From JAJZGK01 sp035538795 (lineage in GTDB: Bacteria > Pseudomonadota > Alphaproteobacteria > Rhodospirillales > Magnetospirillaceae), in the NCBI GenBank assembly GCA_035538795.1, contig DATLJS010000053.1:43365-107364 (forward strand): a DNA stretch of 64,000 nucleotides, written 5' to 3'. The notes under the pieces were generated by a model. That model saw nothing but the letters and a program-made list of their open reading frames with translations, was not told the origin of the DNA and did no database searches. Shown piece after piece: positions 33,414 through 42,211 of this stretch. The position numbers were made by a program, and so were the translations under genes. Each line of letters opens with the position of its first letter. The first letter of the stretch is position 1.

Positions 33414-33801
33414 CACTCGGTTCCCCTCAATCAGGTAACTGGATATCTCCCGTCCGGTCAGCATACGCCACGGCAAGCTTTTGCCAAGCTGTTTAAACGG
33501 CGGCAAAGCCCCGGAAACGGTTAAATATCAATGTCCAATCCACCCGCTTCCGGTTGATGAGAACCGGATCACGGAAAGACACAATATATCAAAATTCAGG
33601 AATTTCACGCACTATTTTGCATGTGCGAAGAAGGAATGAGAGAGACTTTAGTCGCATTGGTTATGAGAATATTCCCGATGGCAAGAGCCGATCCGCCGTA
33701 TCAGCCCATGCGTATCACCCTTTGACGCATAGGGAATCTCGGTCATAATCACCCGCATCGAGAGACACCCTACCGTTCGCCCAGCAGAACCGGAGTCCGT
33801 C
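33414..33801. other. Intergenic region between pntAA and rquA
   Basis: A 388-base gap with divergent transcription. A perfect hairpin CCGGTT/AACCGG lies at 33550-33567. On the minus strand a promoter pair for pntAA is visible (see 33460-33487). The right half is AT-rich and carries no convincing plus-strand promoter. I searched for a full FNR palindrome and found none. Confidence 0.55.
33460..33487 (-). promoter_or_regulatory. Candidate sigma-70 promoter of the pnt operon
   Basis: Read on the minus strand, TTGGCA (33487-33482) and TATGCT (33465-33460) are spaced by 16 bases, about 47 bases before the pntAA start. Confidence 0.45.
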
Positions 33802-34533
33802 ATTACGCCCCCGCCCGGCATCGACATCCCCGACCGTCCCGCCGCCCAGGCGCACCAGCAAAGCCTGGCCACGCCGGACTATCTGGAGCAACTTTACTGG
33901 TGGGCCTATGTGCGCCCCGCCGCCGTGCGTTTTTTCGAACGCCCCTGGCTGGTCAATCTGATTCTGTTAGGCAATTACCGGCGGCTGGGCTTGGCTGCGC
34001 TTGAGGCCTTGGGGCCGCGCATCGAAGGCAAGCTGCTTCAGGTCGCCTGCGTCTACGGCGAGCTGACGCCGAACCTTTGCGCCCATCTAGCTCCCGACGC
34101 CAGCCTGGACGTGGTGGACATCCTGCCGGTTCAGCTTGAAAATCTGCGTCGCAAGATCGGCGGCGACAGCCGCGTCAGCCTGATCCAGTCGGACAGCTCG
34201 GACCTGCCCATGGCCGGAGCCTGCTACGATCAGGTGCTGCTGTTTTTCCTGCTGCATGAACAGCCTCCGGAAACCCGCCGCCGCACGCTGGAGGAAGCCT
34301 TCCGCGTGCTGAAGCCCGGCGGCAAGCTGGTTCTCGTCGACTATTCCAAGCCGGTCGCCTGGCATCCGGTGCGCTTCGGCCTGCTGCCGATCCTGGGCCG
34401 GCTGGAGCCTTTCGCCCCCGCTCTCTGGCGGGACGGCATCGTCGGCCATCTGCCGGACGGCATCAGGCCCCGGACCATCGAGCAAACGCCGATTTTCCAG
34501 GGCCTGTACGAACGCGTCGTGATTACGAAGTAA
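33802..34533 (+). CDS. rquA: Rhodoquinone biosynthesis protein RquA
   Basis: RquA turns ubiquinone into rhodoquinone, the low-potential quinone used for fumarate respiration. The protein follows the methyltransferase fold but has the RquA-type motif LLQVACVYGELTPNL in place of the usual DxGxG. Other RquA-like stretches are LDVVDILPVQLENLRRK, CYDQVLLFFLLHEQPPETRRR, and ALWRDGIV. The conserved N-terminal segment DYLEQLYWWAYVRPAAVRFFER is in frame, but between the upstream stop (33730) and GTG 33910 no ATG, GTG or TTG occurs. ATT at 33802 with GGAG six bases before it is the most likely start; GTG 33910 would remove the YWWAY segment. Divergent from the pnt operon. Confidence 0.82.
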   Translation: MTPPPGIDIPDRPAAQAHQQSLATPDYLEQLYWWAYVRPAAVRFFERPWLVNLILLGNYRRLGLAALEALGPRIEGKLLQVACVYGELTPNLCAHLAPDASLDVVDILPVQLENLRRKIGGDSRVSLIQSDSSDLPMAGACYDQVLLFFLLHEQPPETRRRTLEEAFRVLKPGGKLVLVDYSKPVAWHPVRFGLLPILGRLEPFAPALWRDGIVGHLPDGIRPRTIEQTPIFQGLYERVVITK

Positions 34534-34551
34534 AAAGGCGGCAGCGGCGTC

Positions 34552-36357
34552 TTACGACACCGCCTCCAACTCGTCGATGAAGCCCACCACCACGTCGATG
34601 CCGCGACGCCAGAAGGCCGGATCGGTGGCGTCCAGACCGAAGGGGGCCAGAAGATCCTGGTGACGCAAGGTGCCGCCGGCCTTCAGCATCTCGATGTACT
34701 TGGCCTGGAAATCCGGCACGCCGCCCTTTTGATAGACGTCGTACAGCGAATTCACCAGGCAATCGCCGAAGGCATAGGCGTAGACGTAGAAGGGCGTGTG
34801 AACGAAATGTGGGATATAGGCCCAGTAATGGGCATATTCCGCATCGAAGCGCAGCGCCGGCCCCAGGCTGTCGGTCTGGACCTGCATCCAGATTTCACCG
34901 ATGCGCTCGGACGACAGTTCGCCGTGGCGACGTTCGTCGTGGATCATGCGCTCGAACTCGTAAAAGGCGATCTGGCGGACCACCGTGTTCAGCATGTCCT
35001 CGACCTTCGAGGCCAGCATGACCCGGCGGCGCTTCGGGTCGGTTTCGGCGTCCAGCATGGCGCGGAAGGTCATCATCTCGCCGAACACGGAGGCGGTTTC
35101 CGCCAGGGTCAGGGGCGTGTCGGCCAGCAACTGCCCCTGGTCGGCGGCCAGCACCTGATGCACGCCGTGCCCCAGTTCGTGGGCCAAGGTCATGACGTCG
35201 CGGGTCTTGCCCAGGAAGTTCAGCAGCAGATAGGGATGAGCGGAAGGCACGGTGGGATGGGCGAAAGCGCCGGGGCTTTTGCCCGGACGGGCCGGCGCGT
35301 CGATCCAGCCGCCCTTGAAGAAGCGTTCGCCGATGGCGCGCAGCTCGGGCGAAAAGGCGCCATAAGCGTTCAGCACGATCTTCTCGGCTTCGGGCCACGA
35401 GATGACACGGTCGATATCTTCGGGCAACGGCGCATTGCGGTCCCAATAGTCCAGCTGATCGACGCCGAACCACTTGGCCTTCAAAGCGTAATAGCGGTGC
35501 GCCATGGTGCTCCAGGCGCCCTTGACCGCCTGCACCAGGGCGTCCACCACCTCGTCCTCGACCTGATTGGACAGATTGCGGAACGAGGTCGGGCGGGCAT
35601 AGTGCCGCCACTTGTCGTCGATCTCCTTTTCCTTGATCAGCGTGTTGGTGATCAGGGAGAAGACGCGGATGTTCTTGCCCATCACCTCGCCGAAGGCCTT
35701 GGCCGCCGCCTGGCGCACGGCTCCGTCCTTGTCGCTCATCAGGTGCAGGGTCTGGGCCGAGGTCAGCTCCTCGCCATTCACCGTGAAGCGCAGCTCGGCC
35801 ATGGTCTCGTCGAACAGCCGCATCCAGGCCGAACTGCCGGCCACTTCCTTCTCATGCAGCAGCTGCTCGATTTCATCGGACAGCTGATGAGGACGGAAGG
35901 CGCGCAGATCGCGCAGCCACGCCGCATAATGCGCCGCCTTCGGCGACTTCAGCTTTTCGGCCAGCACGGCATCGTCCAGGCGGTTCAGTTCCAGGGTGAA
36001 GAACAAGGTCTGGGTGGTGATGAGGGTGGCGCGCTCCTGCATGCTTTGGCTGAAGCGGCCGCGCTCAGGGTCCGAGACGTTGGCGGCATAGCGCAACTGG
36101 GAAAAGCTGAGAACGCGGTAGAGACCTTCGGTCAGGCGCTCGAACTCGGCGATGGCCTCGCCCAATTCATCGCCGGAAATCGCAGCCAGCTTCCCCTGAT
36201 AACGCTCCTGAAAAGCCTTGGCGGCAACGTCGGCGGCCTTCAGATCGGCTTCCAGCTTGGGCGAATCCGGCGAATCGTAAAGGTCGCTCAAATCCCATTC
36301 CGGCATCTGACCCAGATGATTAGCAGACACTGCGGAATCGGTTACAACCTTGTTCAT
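34552..36357 (-). CDS. pepF: M3 family oligoendopeptidase (PepF)
   Basis: A cytoplasmic zinc metallopeptidase of 601 residues that trims oligopeptides. The catalytic HELGH is at 393-397, in LAHELGHGVHQ. The N-terminal half is helical, and the M3 family pattern of aromatic and charged residues follows (YWDRNAPLPED; GKSPGAFAHPTVPS). ATG at 36357 behind AAGGAGT is the start. It is convergent with rquA (18 bases apart) and divergent from the acyl-CoA ligase. Confidence 0.93.
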   Translation of the reverse strand: MNKVVTDSAVSANHLGQMPEWDLSDLYDSPDSPKLEADLKAADVAAKAFQERYQGKLAAISGDELGEAIAEFERLTEGLYRVLSFSQLRYAANVSDPERGRFSQSMQERATLITTQTLFFTLELNRLDDAVLAEKLKSPKAAHYAAWLRDLRAFRPHQLSDEIEQLLHEKEVAGSSAWMRLFDETMAELRFTVNGEELTSAQTLHLMSDKDGAVRQAAAKAFGEVMGKNIRVFSLITNTLIKEKEIDDKWRHYARPTSFRNLSNQVEDEVVDALVQAVKGAWSTMAHRYYALKAKWFGVDQLDYWDRNAPLPEDIDRVISWPEAEKIVLNAYGAFSPELRAIGERFFKGGWIDAPARPGKSPGAFAHPTVPSAHPYLLLNFLGKTRDVMTLAHELGHGVHQVLAADQGQLLADTPLTLAETASVFGEMMTFRAMLDAETDPKRRRVMLASKVEDMLNTVVRQIAFYEFERMIHDERRHGELSSERIGEIWMQVQTDSLGPALRFDAEYAHYWAYIPHFVHTPFYVYAYAFGDCLVNSLYDVYQKGGVPDFQAKYIEMLKAGGTLRHQDLLAPFGLDATDPAFWRRGIDVVVGFIDELEAVS

Positions 36358-36499
36358 CGTGAATACTCCTTGCACCCAAGCGGCATATAGGGTTGAAAAA
36401 CGGCACAGCCAAGCCCTGCCTTTCCTCAGAGGGGAACCATACCCCAAGCGAAAGACCGGCGCAGATAAAAACATCGGCTGAACGGGAGACGGAACGACG

Positions 36500-38287
36500 A
36501 TGGATTTCAAGGCCCTGACCAGCCTGACGGCGATGTTTTTCCAACAGGCCGAACGGATGGCCGATCAACCTTTCCTGTGGAGGAAGCAGGACAAGGAATG
36601 GCGCCCCCTGAGCTGGGGCGAGGTATCGAAGACCGTGGTGCAACTGGCCCACGGCCTGCGCGCCCTGGGCGTCAAGAACGGCGACCGCGTGCTGCTGGTG
36701 TCGGAAAACCGCCCGGAATGGCTGATGGCCGATCTGGCCATCATGGCCGCCGGAGCCATCACCGTCCCCGCCTATACCACCAACACGGTGGCCGACCATC
36801 TGCATCTTCTGAACAATTCCGGCGCCCGCATCGCCATCGTCTCCACCCGCGCCTTGGCCGAACGGCTGCTGGCCGCCGCCCTGCAGGCCAACCGCCAGCC
36901 CCTGGTGGTGGCCATCGAGCCGTTGGGCTTCAGCCAGAGTCCCGGAATCGAGATGCGCCAGTGGCAGGATCTGCTGGCCCTGGGCGCCGCCCGCGACGTC
37001 GCCGCTCCGCCGGTGTCTCCGGCCCGCGGCGACACCGCCTGCGTCATCTACACCTCGGGCACCGGCGGCGCGCCCAAGGGCGTGATGCTGAGCCACGGCG
37101 CCATCATCAGCAACTGCATGGGCGCCTATCACCTGTTGGAGGAAATCGGCCTGGAGGACGAGGTGTTCCTGTCCTTCCTACCGCTGTCCCATTCCTACGA
37201 ACACACCGCCGGACAGTTCTTCCCCATCGCCATCGGCGCACAGATCTATTACGCCGAAGGCATCGAGATGCTGGGCGCCAACATGGCCGAGGTCCATCCC
37301 ACCATCATGACCGCCGTGCCGCGTCTGTACGAGATGATGCGCAGCCGCATTCTGAAGGGCATGGACAAGAACGGCGGGCTGAAAGCCAGACTGTTCCGCC
37401 TGGCCCTGGATCTCGGCGGTCGCCGGGTCGAGGGGCAGCTGGGCTTTTTCGCCGGCCTGCTCGACCGGCTGCTCGACGTCCTGGTGCGCCGCAAGGTGGC
37501 GGAGCGTTTCGGCGGGCGGCTGAAGGCCATGGTGTCGGGCGGCGCGCCGCTGAATTACGACGTCGGCCTGTTTTTCACCGCCTTGGGCGTGCGCATCCTG
37601 CAAGGCTACGGCCAGACCGAGTCCGCGCCGCTGATCAGCTGCAATCCGCCGCGCCGGGTCAAGCTGCGCTGCGTCGGCCCCGCCGTGGCCGGAGTCGAGG
37701 CCCGCATCGCCGAGGACGGCGAGATCTGCGTGCGCGGCGAACTGGTGATGCAGGGCTATTGGAACGATCCGGAAGCCACCGCCGCCGTCATCAAGGACGG
37801 CTGGCTGCATACCGGCGATATCGGCCTGATCGACGAGGACGGCTACATCCGCATCACCGACCGCAAGAAGGACATTCTGGTCAATTCCGGCGGCGACAAC
37901 ATTTCGCCGCAGCGGATCGAAGGTTTCCTGACCCTGCGGCACGAGGTCGCCCAGGCCATGGTCTACGGCGACCGCCGTCCGCATCTGGTGGCCCTGCTGG
38001 TGCCCGACGCCGAAAACGCCGCCGCCTGGGCCCAGACCCACGGCAAGCCGTCGGACTTGGAGCAGCTGGTCGCGGATGGCGAATTCCGCCGCCACATGGG
38101 CCAAGCTGTCGACCGGGTTAATCAAACCCTGTCGCCCATCGAAAAGGTGCGTAAGTTCATCCTGACCGCCGAGACCTTCACGGTAGACAACGAGATGTGC
38201 ACGCCCACCCTCAAAATTCGCCGCCATGTCATCAACGCCCATTACGGCGCGGCCCTGGATTCCCTCTACGACGAGCGGAAAGCCTGA
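36500..38287 (+). CDS. AMP-dependent acyl-CoA synthetase (FAA1-like long-chain ligase)
   Basis: A 595-residue enzyme that activates fatty acids by adenylation. The P-loop reads YTSGTGGAPKGVML, and SFLPLSHSYEHTAGQ, GYGQTESAPL and HTGDIGLIDEDGYI are the family motifs. No membrane helix is clear. The form, with LKARLFRLALDLGG in the middle, fits the FAA1/LACS group that takes long-chain acids. ATG at 36500 follows GGGAGACGGAACG. It precedes a methyltransferase gene by 94 bases on the same strand. Confidence 0.88.
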   Translation: MDFKALTSLTAMFFQQAERMADQPFLWRKQDKEWRPLSWGEVSKTVVQLAHGLRALGVKNGDRVLLVSENRPEWLMADLAIMAAGAITVPAYTTNTVADHLHLLNNSGARIAIVSTRALAERLLAAALQANRQPLVVAIEPLGFSQSPGIEMRQWQDLLALGAARDVAAPPVSPARGDTACVIYTSGTGGAPKGVMLSHGAIISNCMGAYHLLEEIGLEDEVFLSFLPLSHSYEHTAGQFFPIAIGAQIYYAEGIEMLGANMAEVHPTIMTAVPRLYEMMRSRILKGMDKNGGLKARLFRLALDLGGRRVEGQLGFFAGLLDRLLDVLVRRKVAERFGGRLKAMVSGGAPLNYDVGLFFTALGVRILQGYGQTESAPLISCNPPRRVKLRCVGPAVAGVEARIAEDGEICVRGELVMQGYWNDPEATAAVIKDGWLHTGDIGLIDEDGYIRITDRKKDILVNSGGDNISPQRIEGFLTLRHEVAQAMVYGDRRPHLVALLVPDAENAAAWAQTHGKPSDLEQLVADGEFRRHMGQAVDRVNQTLSPIEKVRKFILTAETFTVDNEMCTPTLKIRRHVINAHYGAALDSLYDERKA

Positions 38288-38381
38288 CTTTTTGCCCACA
38301 CTGCGCGCCGAGCATGGCTGCCCCGGAGAATTGGCGCGGGAACATTCCCCCGATCCTTGGTACCCGTCTATCTCGTAACGT

Positions 38382-39149
38382 GTGGGAATCGAGGACAAGC
38401 CCTTGGTGATCGATCAGGCTTTCATCAAGCTGCATGGCGACCTTCCCCGGCAGGGAGTGGGTGCCGACTGGTGCACGCGCGAGGCGTTGAAGCGCCTGCC
38501 GCCATTGCGCAAGCCCCCCACCGTCATTGATCTGGGCTGCGGCCCCGGACGCCAGACCATCGTTCTGGCCCAGCATTTCCGCACCCCCATCCAAGCCGTG
38601 GACAACTGCAAGCTGTTTCTGGAACAGATGACGGAAGCCGCCGCCGCCGCCGGAGTGGCCGAACTGATCACGCCCCGGCTGACCGACTTTTCCGACCTGA
38701 GCGACCCCATGGGCAGCTTCGATCTGGTCTGGAGCGAAGGCTCGGCCCGGGTGCTGGGCATGGAACGCTCCCTGGCCCTGTGGGCGCCGCTGCTGCGCGC
38801 CCGCGGCGTAATGGCCGTCAGCGAATGCACATGGCTGGCCGAACCGCCGCCCGAACCGGCCCGCGCCTTCTGGTCCCACGCCTATCCCGAAATGACCGAC
38901 ATCGCCGGCAACATCGCCCACGCCCGCAAGGCCGGGCTGACGGTGTTCGACCATTTCACGCTGCCCCGCTCGGCCTGGTGGGACGAATATTACGCACCCC
39001 TGAGCCGCCGTCTGGCCGCTTTGCGCAATGAGGCCGAAAGCGACCCGGCTTTGGCCGCCTATCTTGCTGCAACGCAAGAAGAAATCGCCCTTTTCCAGCG
39101 CTGGGGCGACAGCTACGGCTATGTTTTTTATCTCATGCGCCCGGCCTGA
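38382..39149 (+). CDS. Class I SAM-dependent methyltransferase
   Basis: A 255-residue protein with an intact SAM loop VIDLGCGPGRQT at about 48-59, then FDLVWSEGSARVLG and MAVSECTWLAEPPPEPARAFW. Substrate unknown. The start is unclear: GTG 38382 gives the longest form, but GAGGA at 38390-38394 favours TTG 38403 or GTG 38406 a few codons on. It lies between the acyl-CoA ligase and a hypothetical gene, all on the plus strand. Confidence 0.78.
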   Translation: MGIEDKPLVIDQAFIKLHGDLPRQGVGADWCTREALKRLPPLRKPPTVIDLGCGPGRQTIVLAQHFRTPIQAVDNCKLFLEQMTEAAAAAGVAELITPRLTDFSDLSDPMGSFDLVWSEGSARVLGMERSLALWAPLLRARGVMAVSECTWLAEPPPEPARAFWSHAYPEMTDIAGNIAHARKAGLTVFDHFTLPRSAWWDEYYAPLSRRLAALRNEAESDPALAAYLAATQEEIALFQRWGDSYGYVFYLMRPA

Positions 39150-39198
39150 GAGCGCTCTTTTCCTTGACGAAGCCGCTGTTGGCGGTCCCAATTGCGCC

Positions 39199-39666
39199 AT
39201 GCTGACCCAGGATGAAATCGAAGACAGTTTCGAAACTGCCTTCCTGCACACCGTTGAAGACCTGCCCGACGCACAGCTTCAGTTGATGATGCATAACGTG
39301 CGCGAACTGCGCCGTTTAGCCCCGCCGTCGCTAGCGGTCTCCCGGGCCCGCGAAATCGTCGACGGCGTCCTGCTCCTGCGCGCTCCGCCCCCACCCGAGC
39401 CTGCCCCCGAACCTTTGCCCGAACCTGCCGCCGAGGTCGCCGTCGATGCCGGAAACGCGGAGACCACGGCCGACGCCGGAATCGCGGACGAAGCGGTCGC
39501 CGCCGAAAAGAAAGCGTCCGACGGCGATCCTCAAGCCATCCCTGCGGATGAAGCCCCCGAAGCCAAGACCGAGGACGCCGCCCCGCCCGGCTGGGCTCAC
39601 CCCAGCGTCACCTTGGAAATGCCGTCCACACCGTTGCGGCGGATGATGCACTGGTTCTTTGGCTAG
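39199..39666 (+). CDS. Hypothetical protein with acidic Ala/Pro/Glu-rich tail
   Basis: A 155-residue protein. Residues 1-60 form two helices, MLTQDEIEDSFETAFLHTVEDL and LQLMMHNVRELRR. The remaining part is low-complexity Ala, Glu, Pro and Asp, ending in a short hydrophobic segment PLRRMMHWFFG. No domain is recognised. ATG at 39199 has no strong ribosome site. A longer frame to 39028 exists, but it overlaps the methyltransferase end. Confidence 0.6.
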   Translation: MLTQDEIEDSFETAFLHTVEDLPDAQLQLMMHNVRELRRLAPPSLAVSRAREIVDGVLLLRAPPPPEPAPEPLPEPAAEVAVDAGNAETTADAGIADEAVAAEKKASDGDPQAIPADEAPEAKTEDAAPPGWAHPSVTLEMPSTPLRRMMHWFFG

Positions 39667-39725
39667 CTCTTTCCCGCGATTCGCGCGATGATGGCTCGTC
39701 TCTTCCCGGATTGCGGACACCCGTC

Positions 39726-40451
39726 TTGAGCAGCCTGTCCATCACCACCGCCAATTCCATGCAGGCCCTGACCCAGCTTCGGGCTTTGGACGCGATGAAA
39801 AGCGTGGGAAGCAAAACGACCAGCGCCGCCGCCACCCTGTTCGGCGATTCCAGCTATAGCCTGAACACTGATACCTTGACGGCCAGCAGCGACGGCTCGG
39901 GCTTCGGATCCGGTTCCCTAGCCACCGGCATGGTGGCGCTGTCCAATCTGCAAAGCGTGCTGACCGGCCTGCAATCCCTGGCCAAAAGCGCTGCCGACAC
40001 CAACACATCCGATGCCAGCCGCAACGCCCTGCAAAGCCAGTACAACAGCCTGCTGACCCAAGCCAACGGTTTGATCGCCGGCGTCGGCGCCAACGGGCTG
40101 GTGTTGAAATCGTCCAGCGGCGCGGCGGCAAGCGATGCCGCCGGTTTGGGATTGTCGGCGGCCTCCTGGTCCAGCGCTGCGGATGCCGCCGCCAGCGTCT
40201 CCGTCGCCACCGCCGCCTTGTCGAACGTGAACGGCGTGCTGAAGAGCTTCGCCAGCTCGGCCGCCGCTTCGACGGCGGTGCGGGCCACGCTGCAAAGCTC
40301 GGAGCTGTCGACGCTGTTTTCCGGGGACGGCGCCAATGCCGATCTGACGAAGGAAATCGCCTCGCTCGACGGTTTGACCTCGGCCCAAAGCGCCCAGTCG
40401 ATCCAGGATTATCTGTCGAACCGGAAAGCCGTGCTGATCACGTCAGCGTAA
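39726..40451 (+). CDS. Flagellin-like helical protein
   Basis: A 241-residue protein, Ser/Ala-rich and helical, with no aromatic residues except a few. The start SSLSITTANSMQALTQLRAL and the later ALQSQYNSLLTQANGLIAGV, followed by a NGLVL segment, resemble the N-terminal helices of flagellins. No second conserved flagellin end is recognised. TTG at 39726 is taken as start; a TTG at 39711 is an alternative. There is no other flagellar gene in the window. It overlaps the Hpt gene at the 3' end by 14 bases. Confidence 0.5.
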   Translation: MSSLSITTANSMQALTQLRALDAMKSVGSKTTSAAATLFGDSSYSLNTDTLTASSDGSGFGSGSLATGMVALSNLQSVLTGLQSLAKSAADTNTSDASRNALQSQYNSLLTQANGLIAGVGANGLVLKSSSGAAASDAAGLGLSAASWSSAADAAASVSVATAALSNVNGVLKSFASSAAASTAVRATLQSSELSTLFSGDGANADLTKEIASLDGLTSAQSAQSIQDYLSNRKAVLITSA

Positions 40452-40881
40452 GCGGGCTGCCGTCGTCCCTCACGGCTTGGCGCAACTCTTCCAGCAAAGA
40501 GAAACCGGCCTCGCCGCCGTCGCCGGTCAGAGATTCGTCCAAGACCCGTCCCATGCCGTCCAAAAGACGACGGACCAGCCCTAGGGCCGGATCCGGCCAC
40601 TCCTCGCGGGATTCCACGATGCGGCAAAGCTGGTTGCCCACCAGCGTCATCAGATCGAAGCCGAAGCTCCCCCCCTGCCCCTTCACGTCGTGGGCGATGG
40701 TGAAAATGGCCTTCATCACCGCCGGCCGCTGCGCGACCGGCGCCGCCGAAGCCTCCGCGAACAGGACGTTCAGCTTGCGCATGTCCTCGGCGACCCAGTC
40801 GAGATAGGCCGTGCGCAGCCCGGCGATCACCGCCTCGGCCTTGGCCACCATCTCCTGATCGACTTCCTGTTCACCGTTCAC
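40438..40881 (-). CDS. Hpt domain phosphotransfer protein
   Basis: A 147-residue helical protein with the Hpt histidine at residue 64 in IAHDVKGQGGSFGF, the H-x(2)-KG core. It would carry a phosphate between a hybrid kinase and a response regulator. GTG at 40881 behind GGGAAG is the start; an ATG ten codons on has AGGAG right next to it. The response regulator gene is directly upstream (38 bases). No histidine kinase is found in the window. Confidence 0.82.
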   Translation of the reverse strand: MNGEQEVDQEMVAKAEAVIAGLRTAYLDWVAEDMRKLNVLFAEASAAPVAQRPAVMKAIFTIAHDVKGQGGSFGFDLMTLVGNQLCRIVESREEWPDPALGLVRRLLDGMGRVLDESLTGDGGEAGFSLLEELRQAVRDDGSPLTLT

Positions 40882-40919
40882 GCAGGTCTTCCCGTTGTTG
40901 GCAGAAGTGGATGGAACGC

Positions 40920-41453
40920 CTATTCCTGACAAGCGTCCGGCTTGACCGGCAAGATGATGTCCGCCGGGCCGACCCGGCGGTCCGGGCCGGAAAACGGCTG
41001 CTGCCCGCGCCGCCGGTCGGGACCGAAATAATCCGGGCTGCGCACGAAGGCCCGCGGCGTCTGCAACACCGAAGTGATGCGCGCCACCAGAGACCGGGCG
41101 GAAATCGGCTTGGCCAAAAATTCGTTGACCCCGGCGTTCCGCGCCTCGGCCACCAGGGCGGCTTCGGAATAGCCCGTGACCATGATGATGGGCAGAAAGG
41201 GATTCGGGCTTTCCGGGCTGTGGCGGATGGCGTGGGCAAAGCCGATGCCGTCCATCGGCTCCATTTTCCAATCGACGATGACGAAATCGGCGGGAAACGA
41301 ATGCAGCCGCCGCAAAGCGTCGACGCCGTCGCGGGCCTCCTCGACCTGGGTGATGCCCAAAGTATGGAGCACGGTACTGATGAGCAGCCGGAAATGCTGG
41401 TTGTCCTCAACCACCAGAACCTTCAGCTCGACGCCGTCCAGGGCGCTCATCAT
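40920..41453 (-). CDS. Response regulator, receiver-only with GPDRR tail
   Basis: A 177-residue protein. The receiver domain (10-130) has the acidic pair at 16-17 (VVEDN), the phospho-acceptor D61 in FVIVDWKMEPMDG and the lysine in FLAKPIS. The last 45 residues form no output domain but contain PDYFGPDRRR and SGPDRR, a doubled motif. This tail also occurs in other alphaproteobacterial receivers. ATG at 41453 after GGAG. It pairs with the Hpt gene downstream. Confidence 0.88.
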   Translation of the reverse strand: MMSALDGVELKVLVVEDNQHFRLLISTVLHTLGITQVEEARDGVDALRRLHSFPADFVIVDWKMEPMDGIGFAHAIRHSPESPNPFLPIIMVTGYSEAALVAEARNAGVNEFLAKPISARSLVARITSVLQTPRAFVRSPDYFGPDRRRGQQPFSGPDRRVGPADIILPVKPDACQE

Positions 41454-41531
41454 GGATTCTCCAGCCAGGATTCGAGTGAACTCTAACCCTTTTGCACAAA
41501 AGCAACAACCGTTCGCATAGGAAGGCTGTCT

Positions 41532-42206
41532 CTACCAGGGTTGAGATTTGCCGCTGTAGTCCCAAAAACCGCCGCTGTTGGCGAAACCGACCGTTTCGAT
41601 GACCCGGCGCATGCCGCTTACGGACTCGGCGGGCTTCAGCGGCGCCGAAGCTCCGCCCATGTCCGTCTGCACCCAACCGGGATGCAGCAGCAGCGTGGTG
41701 ACACCCAGGGCCTTCATGTCGATGGACAGGCTTCTGACCGCGGCGTTCAAAGCCGCCTTGCTGGAACGGTAAGCGTAATAGGCACCCGAGCTGTTCTCGG
41801 CGATACTGCCCATCAGGCTGGTGACGAAGGCCACCTTTTGTCCTCGCCCGGCCAGCAGGTTGGGCAGCAGGGTCTGTGTCAGCATGATCGGCGCGACGGT
41901 GTTGCAGGCCAGGGTGCGCATCCAGCTTTCCGGCTCGATGACGCCCAGGCTTTGATGATCGCCGTAAACGCCGGCATTGTTCAGCAGCAGATCGATGGGC
42001 CGGGCCATCAGTTCGTCGCCCAGGGCGGCGATCTGCCCCCAGTCGGCGACGTCCAGCGGCAGCACCTCGACGCCCAGGGCATTCAGCGCCGCCGCCTCGG
42101 CCGGACGGCGGCAGGTGGCGATGACCTGCCAGCCGTCGGCGGCATATTGCCGGGCGAACTCCAGCCCCAGACCGCGATTGGCGCCGGTGATGAGAACGCT
42201 CGGCAT
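41532..42206 (-). CDS. Short-chain dehydrogenase/reductase
   Basis: An NAD(P)-dependent SDR of 224 residues. The cofactor loop is TGANRGLG at 7-14, NNAG is in LLLNNAGVYG, and the catalytic tyrosine and lysine are in YYAYRSSK. The N-terminal arrangement and short length fit the C-factor-like group. Substrate unknown. It ends after a RidA gene on the same strand, five bases away, so they likely share a transcript. Confidence 0.87.
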   Translation of the reverse strand: MPSVLITGANRGLGLEFARQYAADGWQVIATCRRPAEAAALNALGVEVLPLDVADWGQIAALGDELMARPIDLLLNNAGVYGDHQSLGVIEPESWMRTLACNTVAPIMLTQTLLPNLLAGRGQKVAFVTSLMGSIAENSSGAYYAYRSSKAALNAAVRSLSIDMKALGVTTLLLHPGWVQTDMGGASAPLKPAESVSGMRRVIETVGFANSGGFWDYSGKSQPW

Positions 42207-42211
42207 GGCGC

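Noticed and set aside
33550..33567. FNR-type site near rquA
   Set aside because: TTGATGAGAACCGG lacks the second half-site; the sequence is better read as a CCGGTT/AACCGG hairpin.
33554..33748. Possible small plus-strand gene before rquA
   Set aside because: No ribosome site, odd composition and no family.
34660..36390. Long open frame antisense to pepF
   Set aside because: Same reason: no domain, and pepF has the HELGH site in frame.
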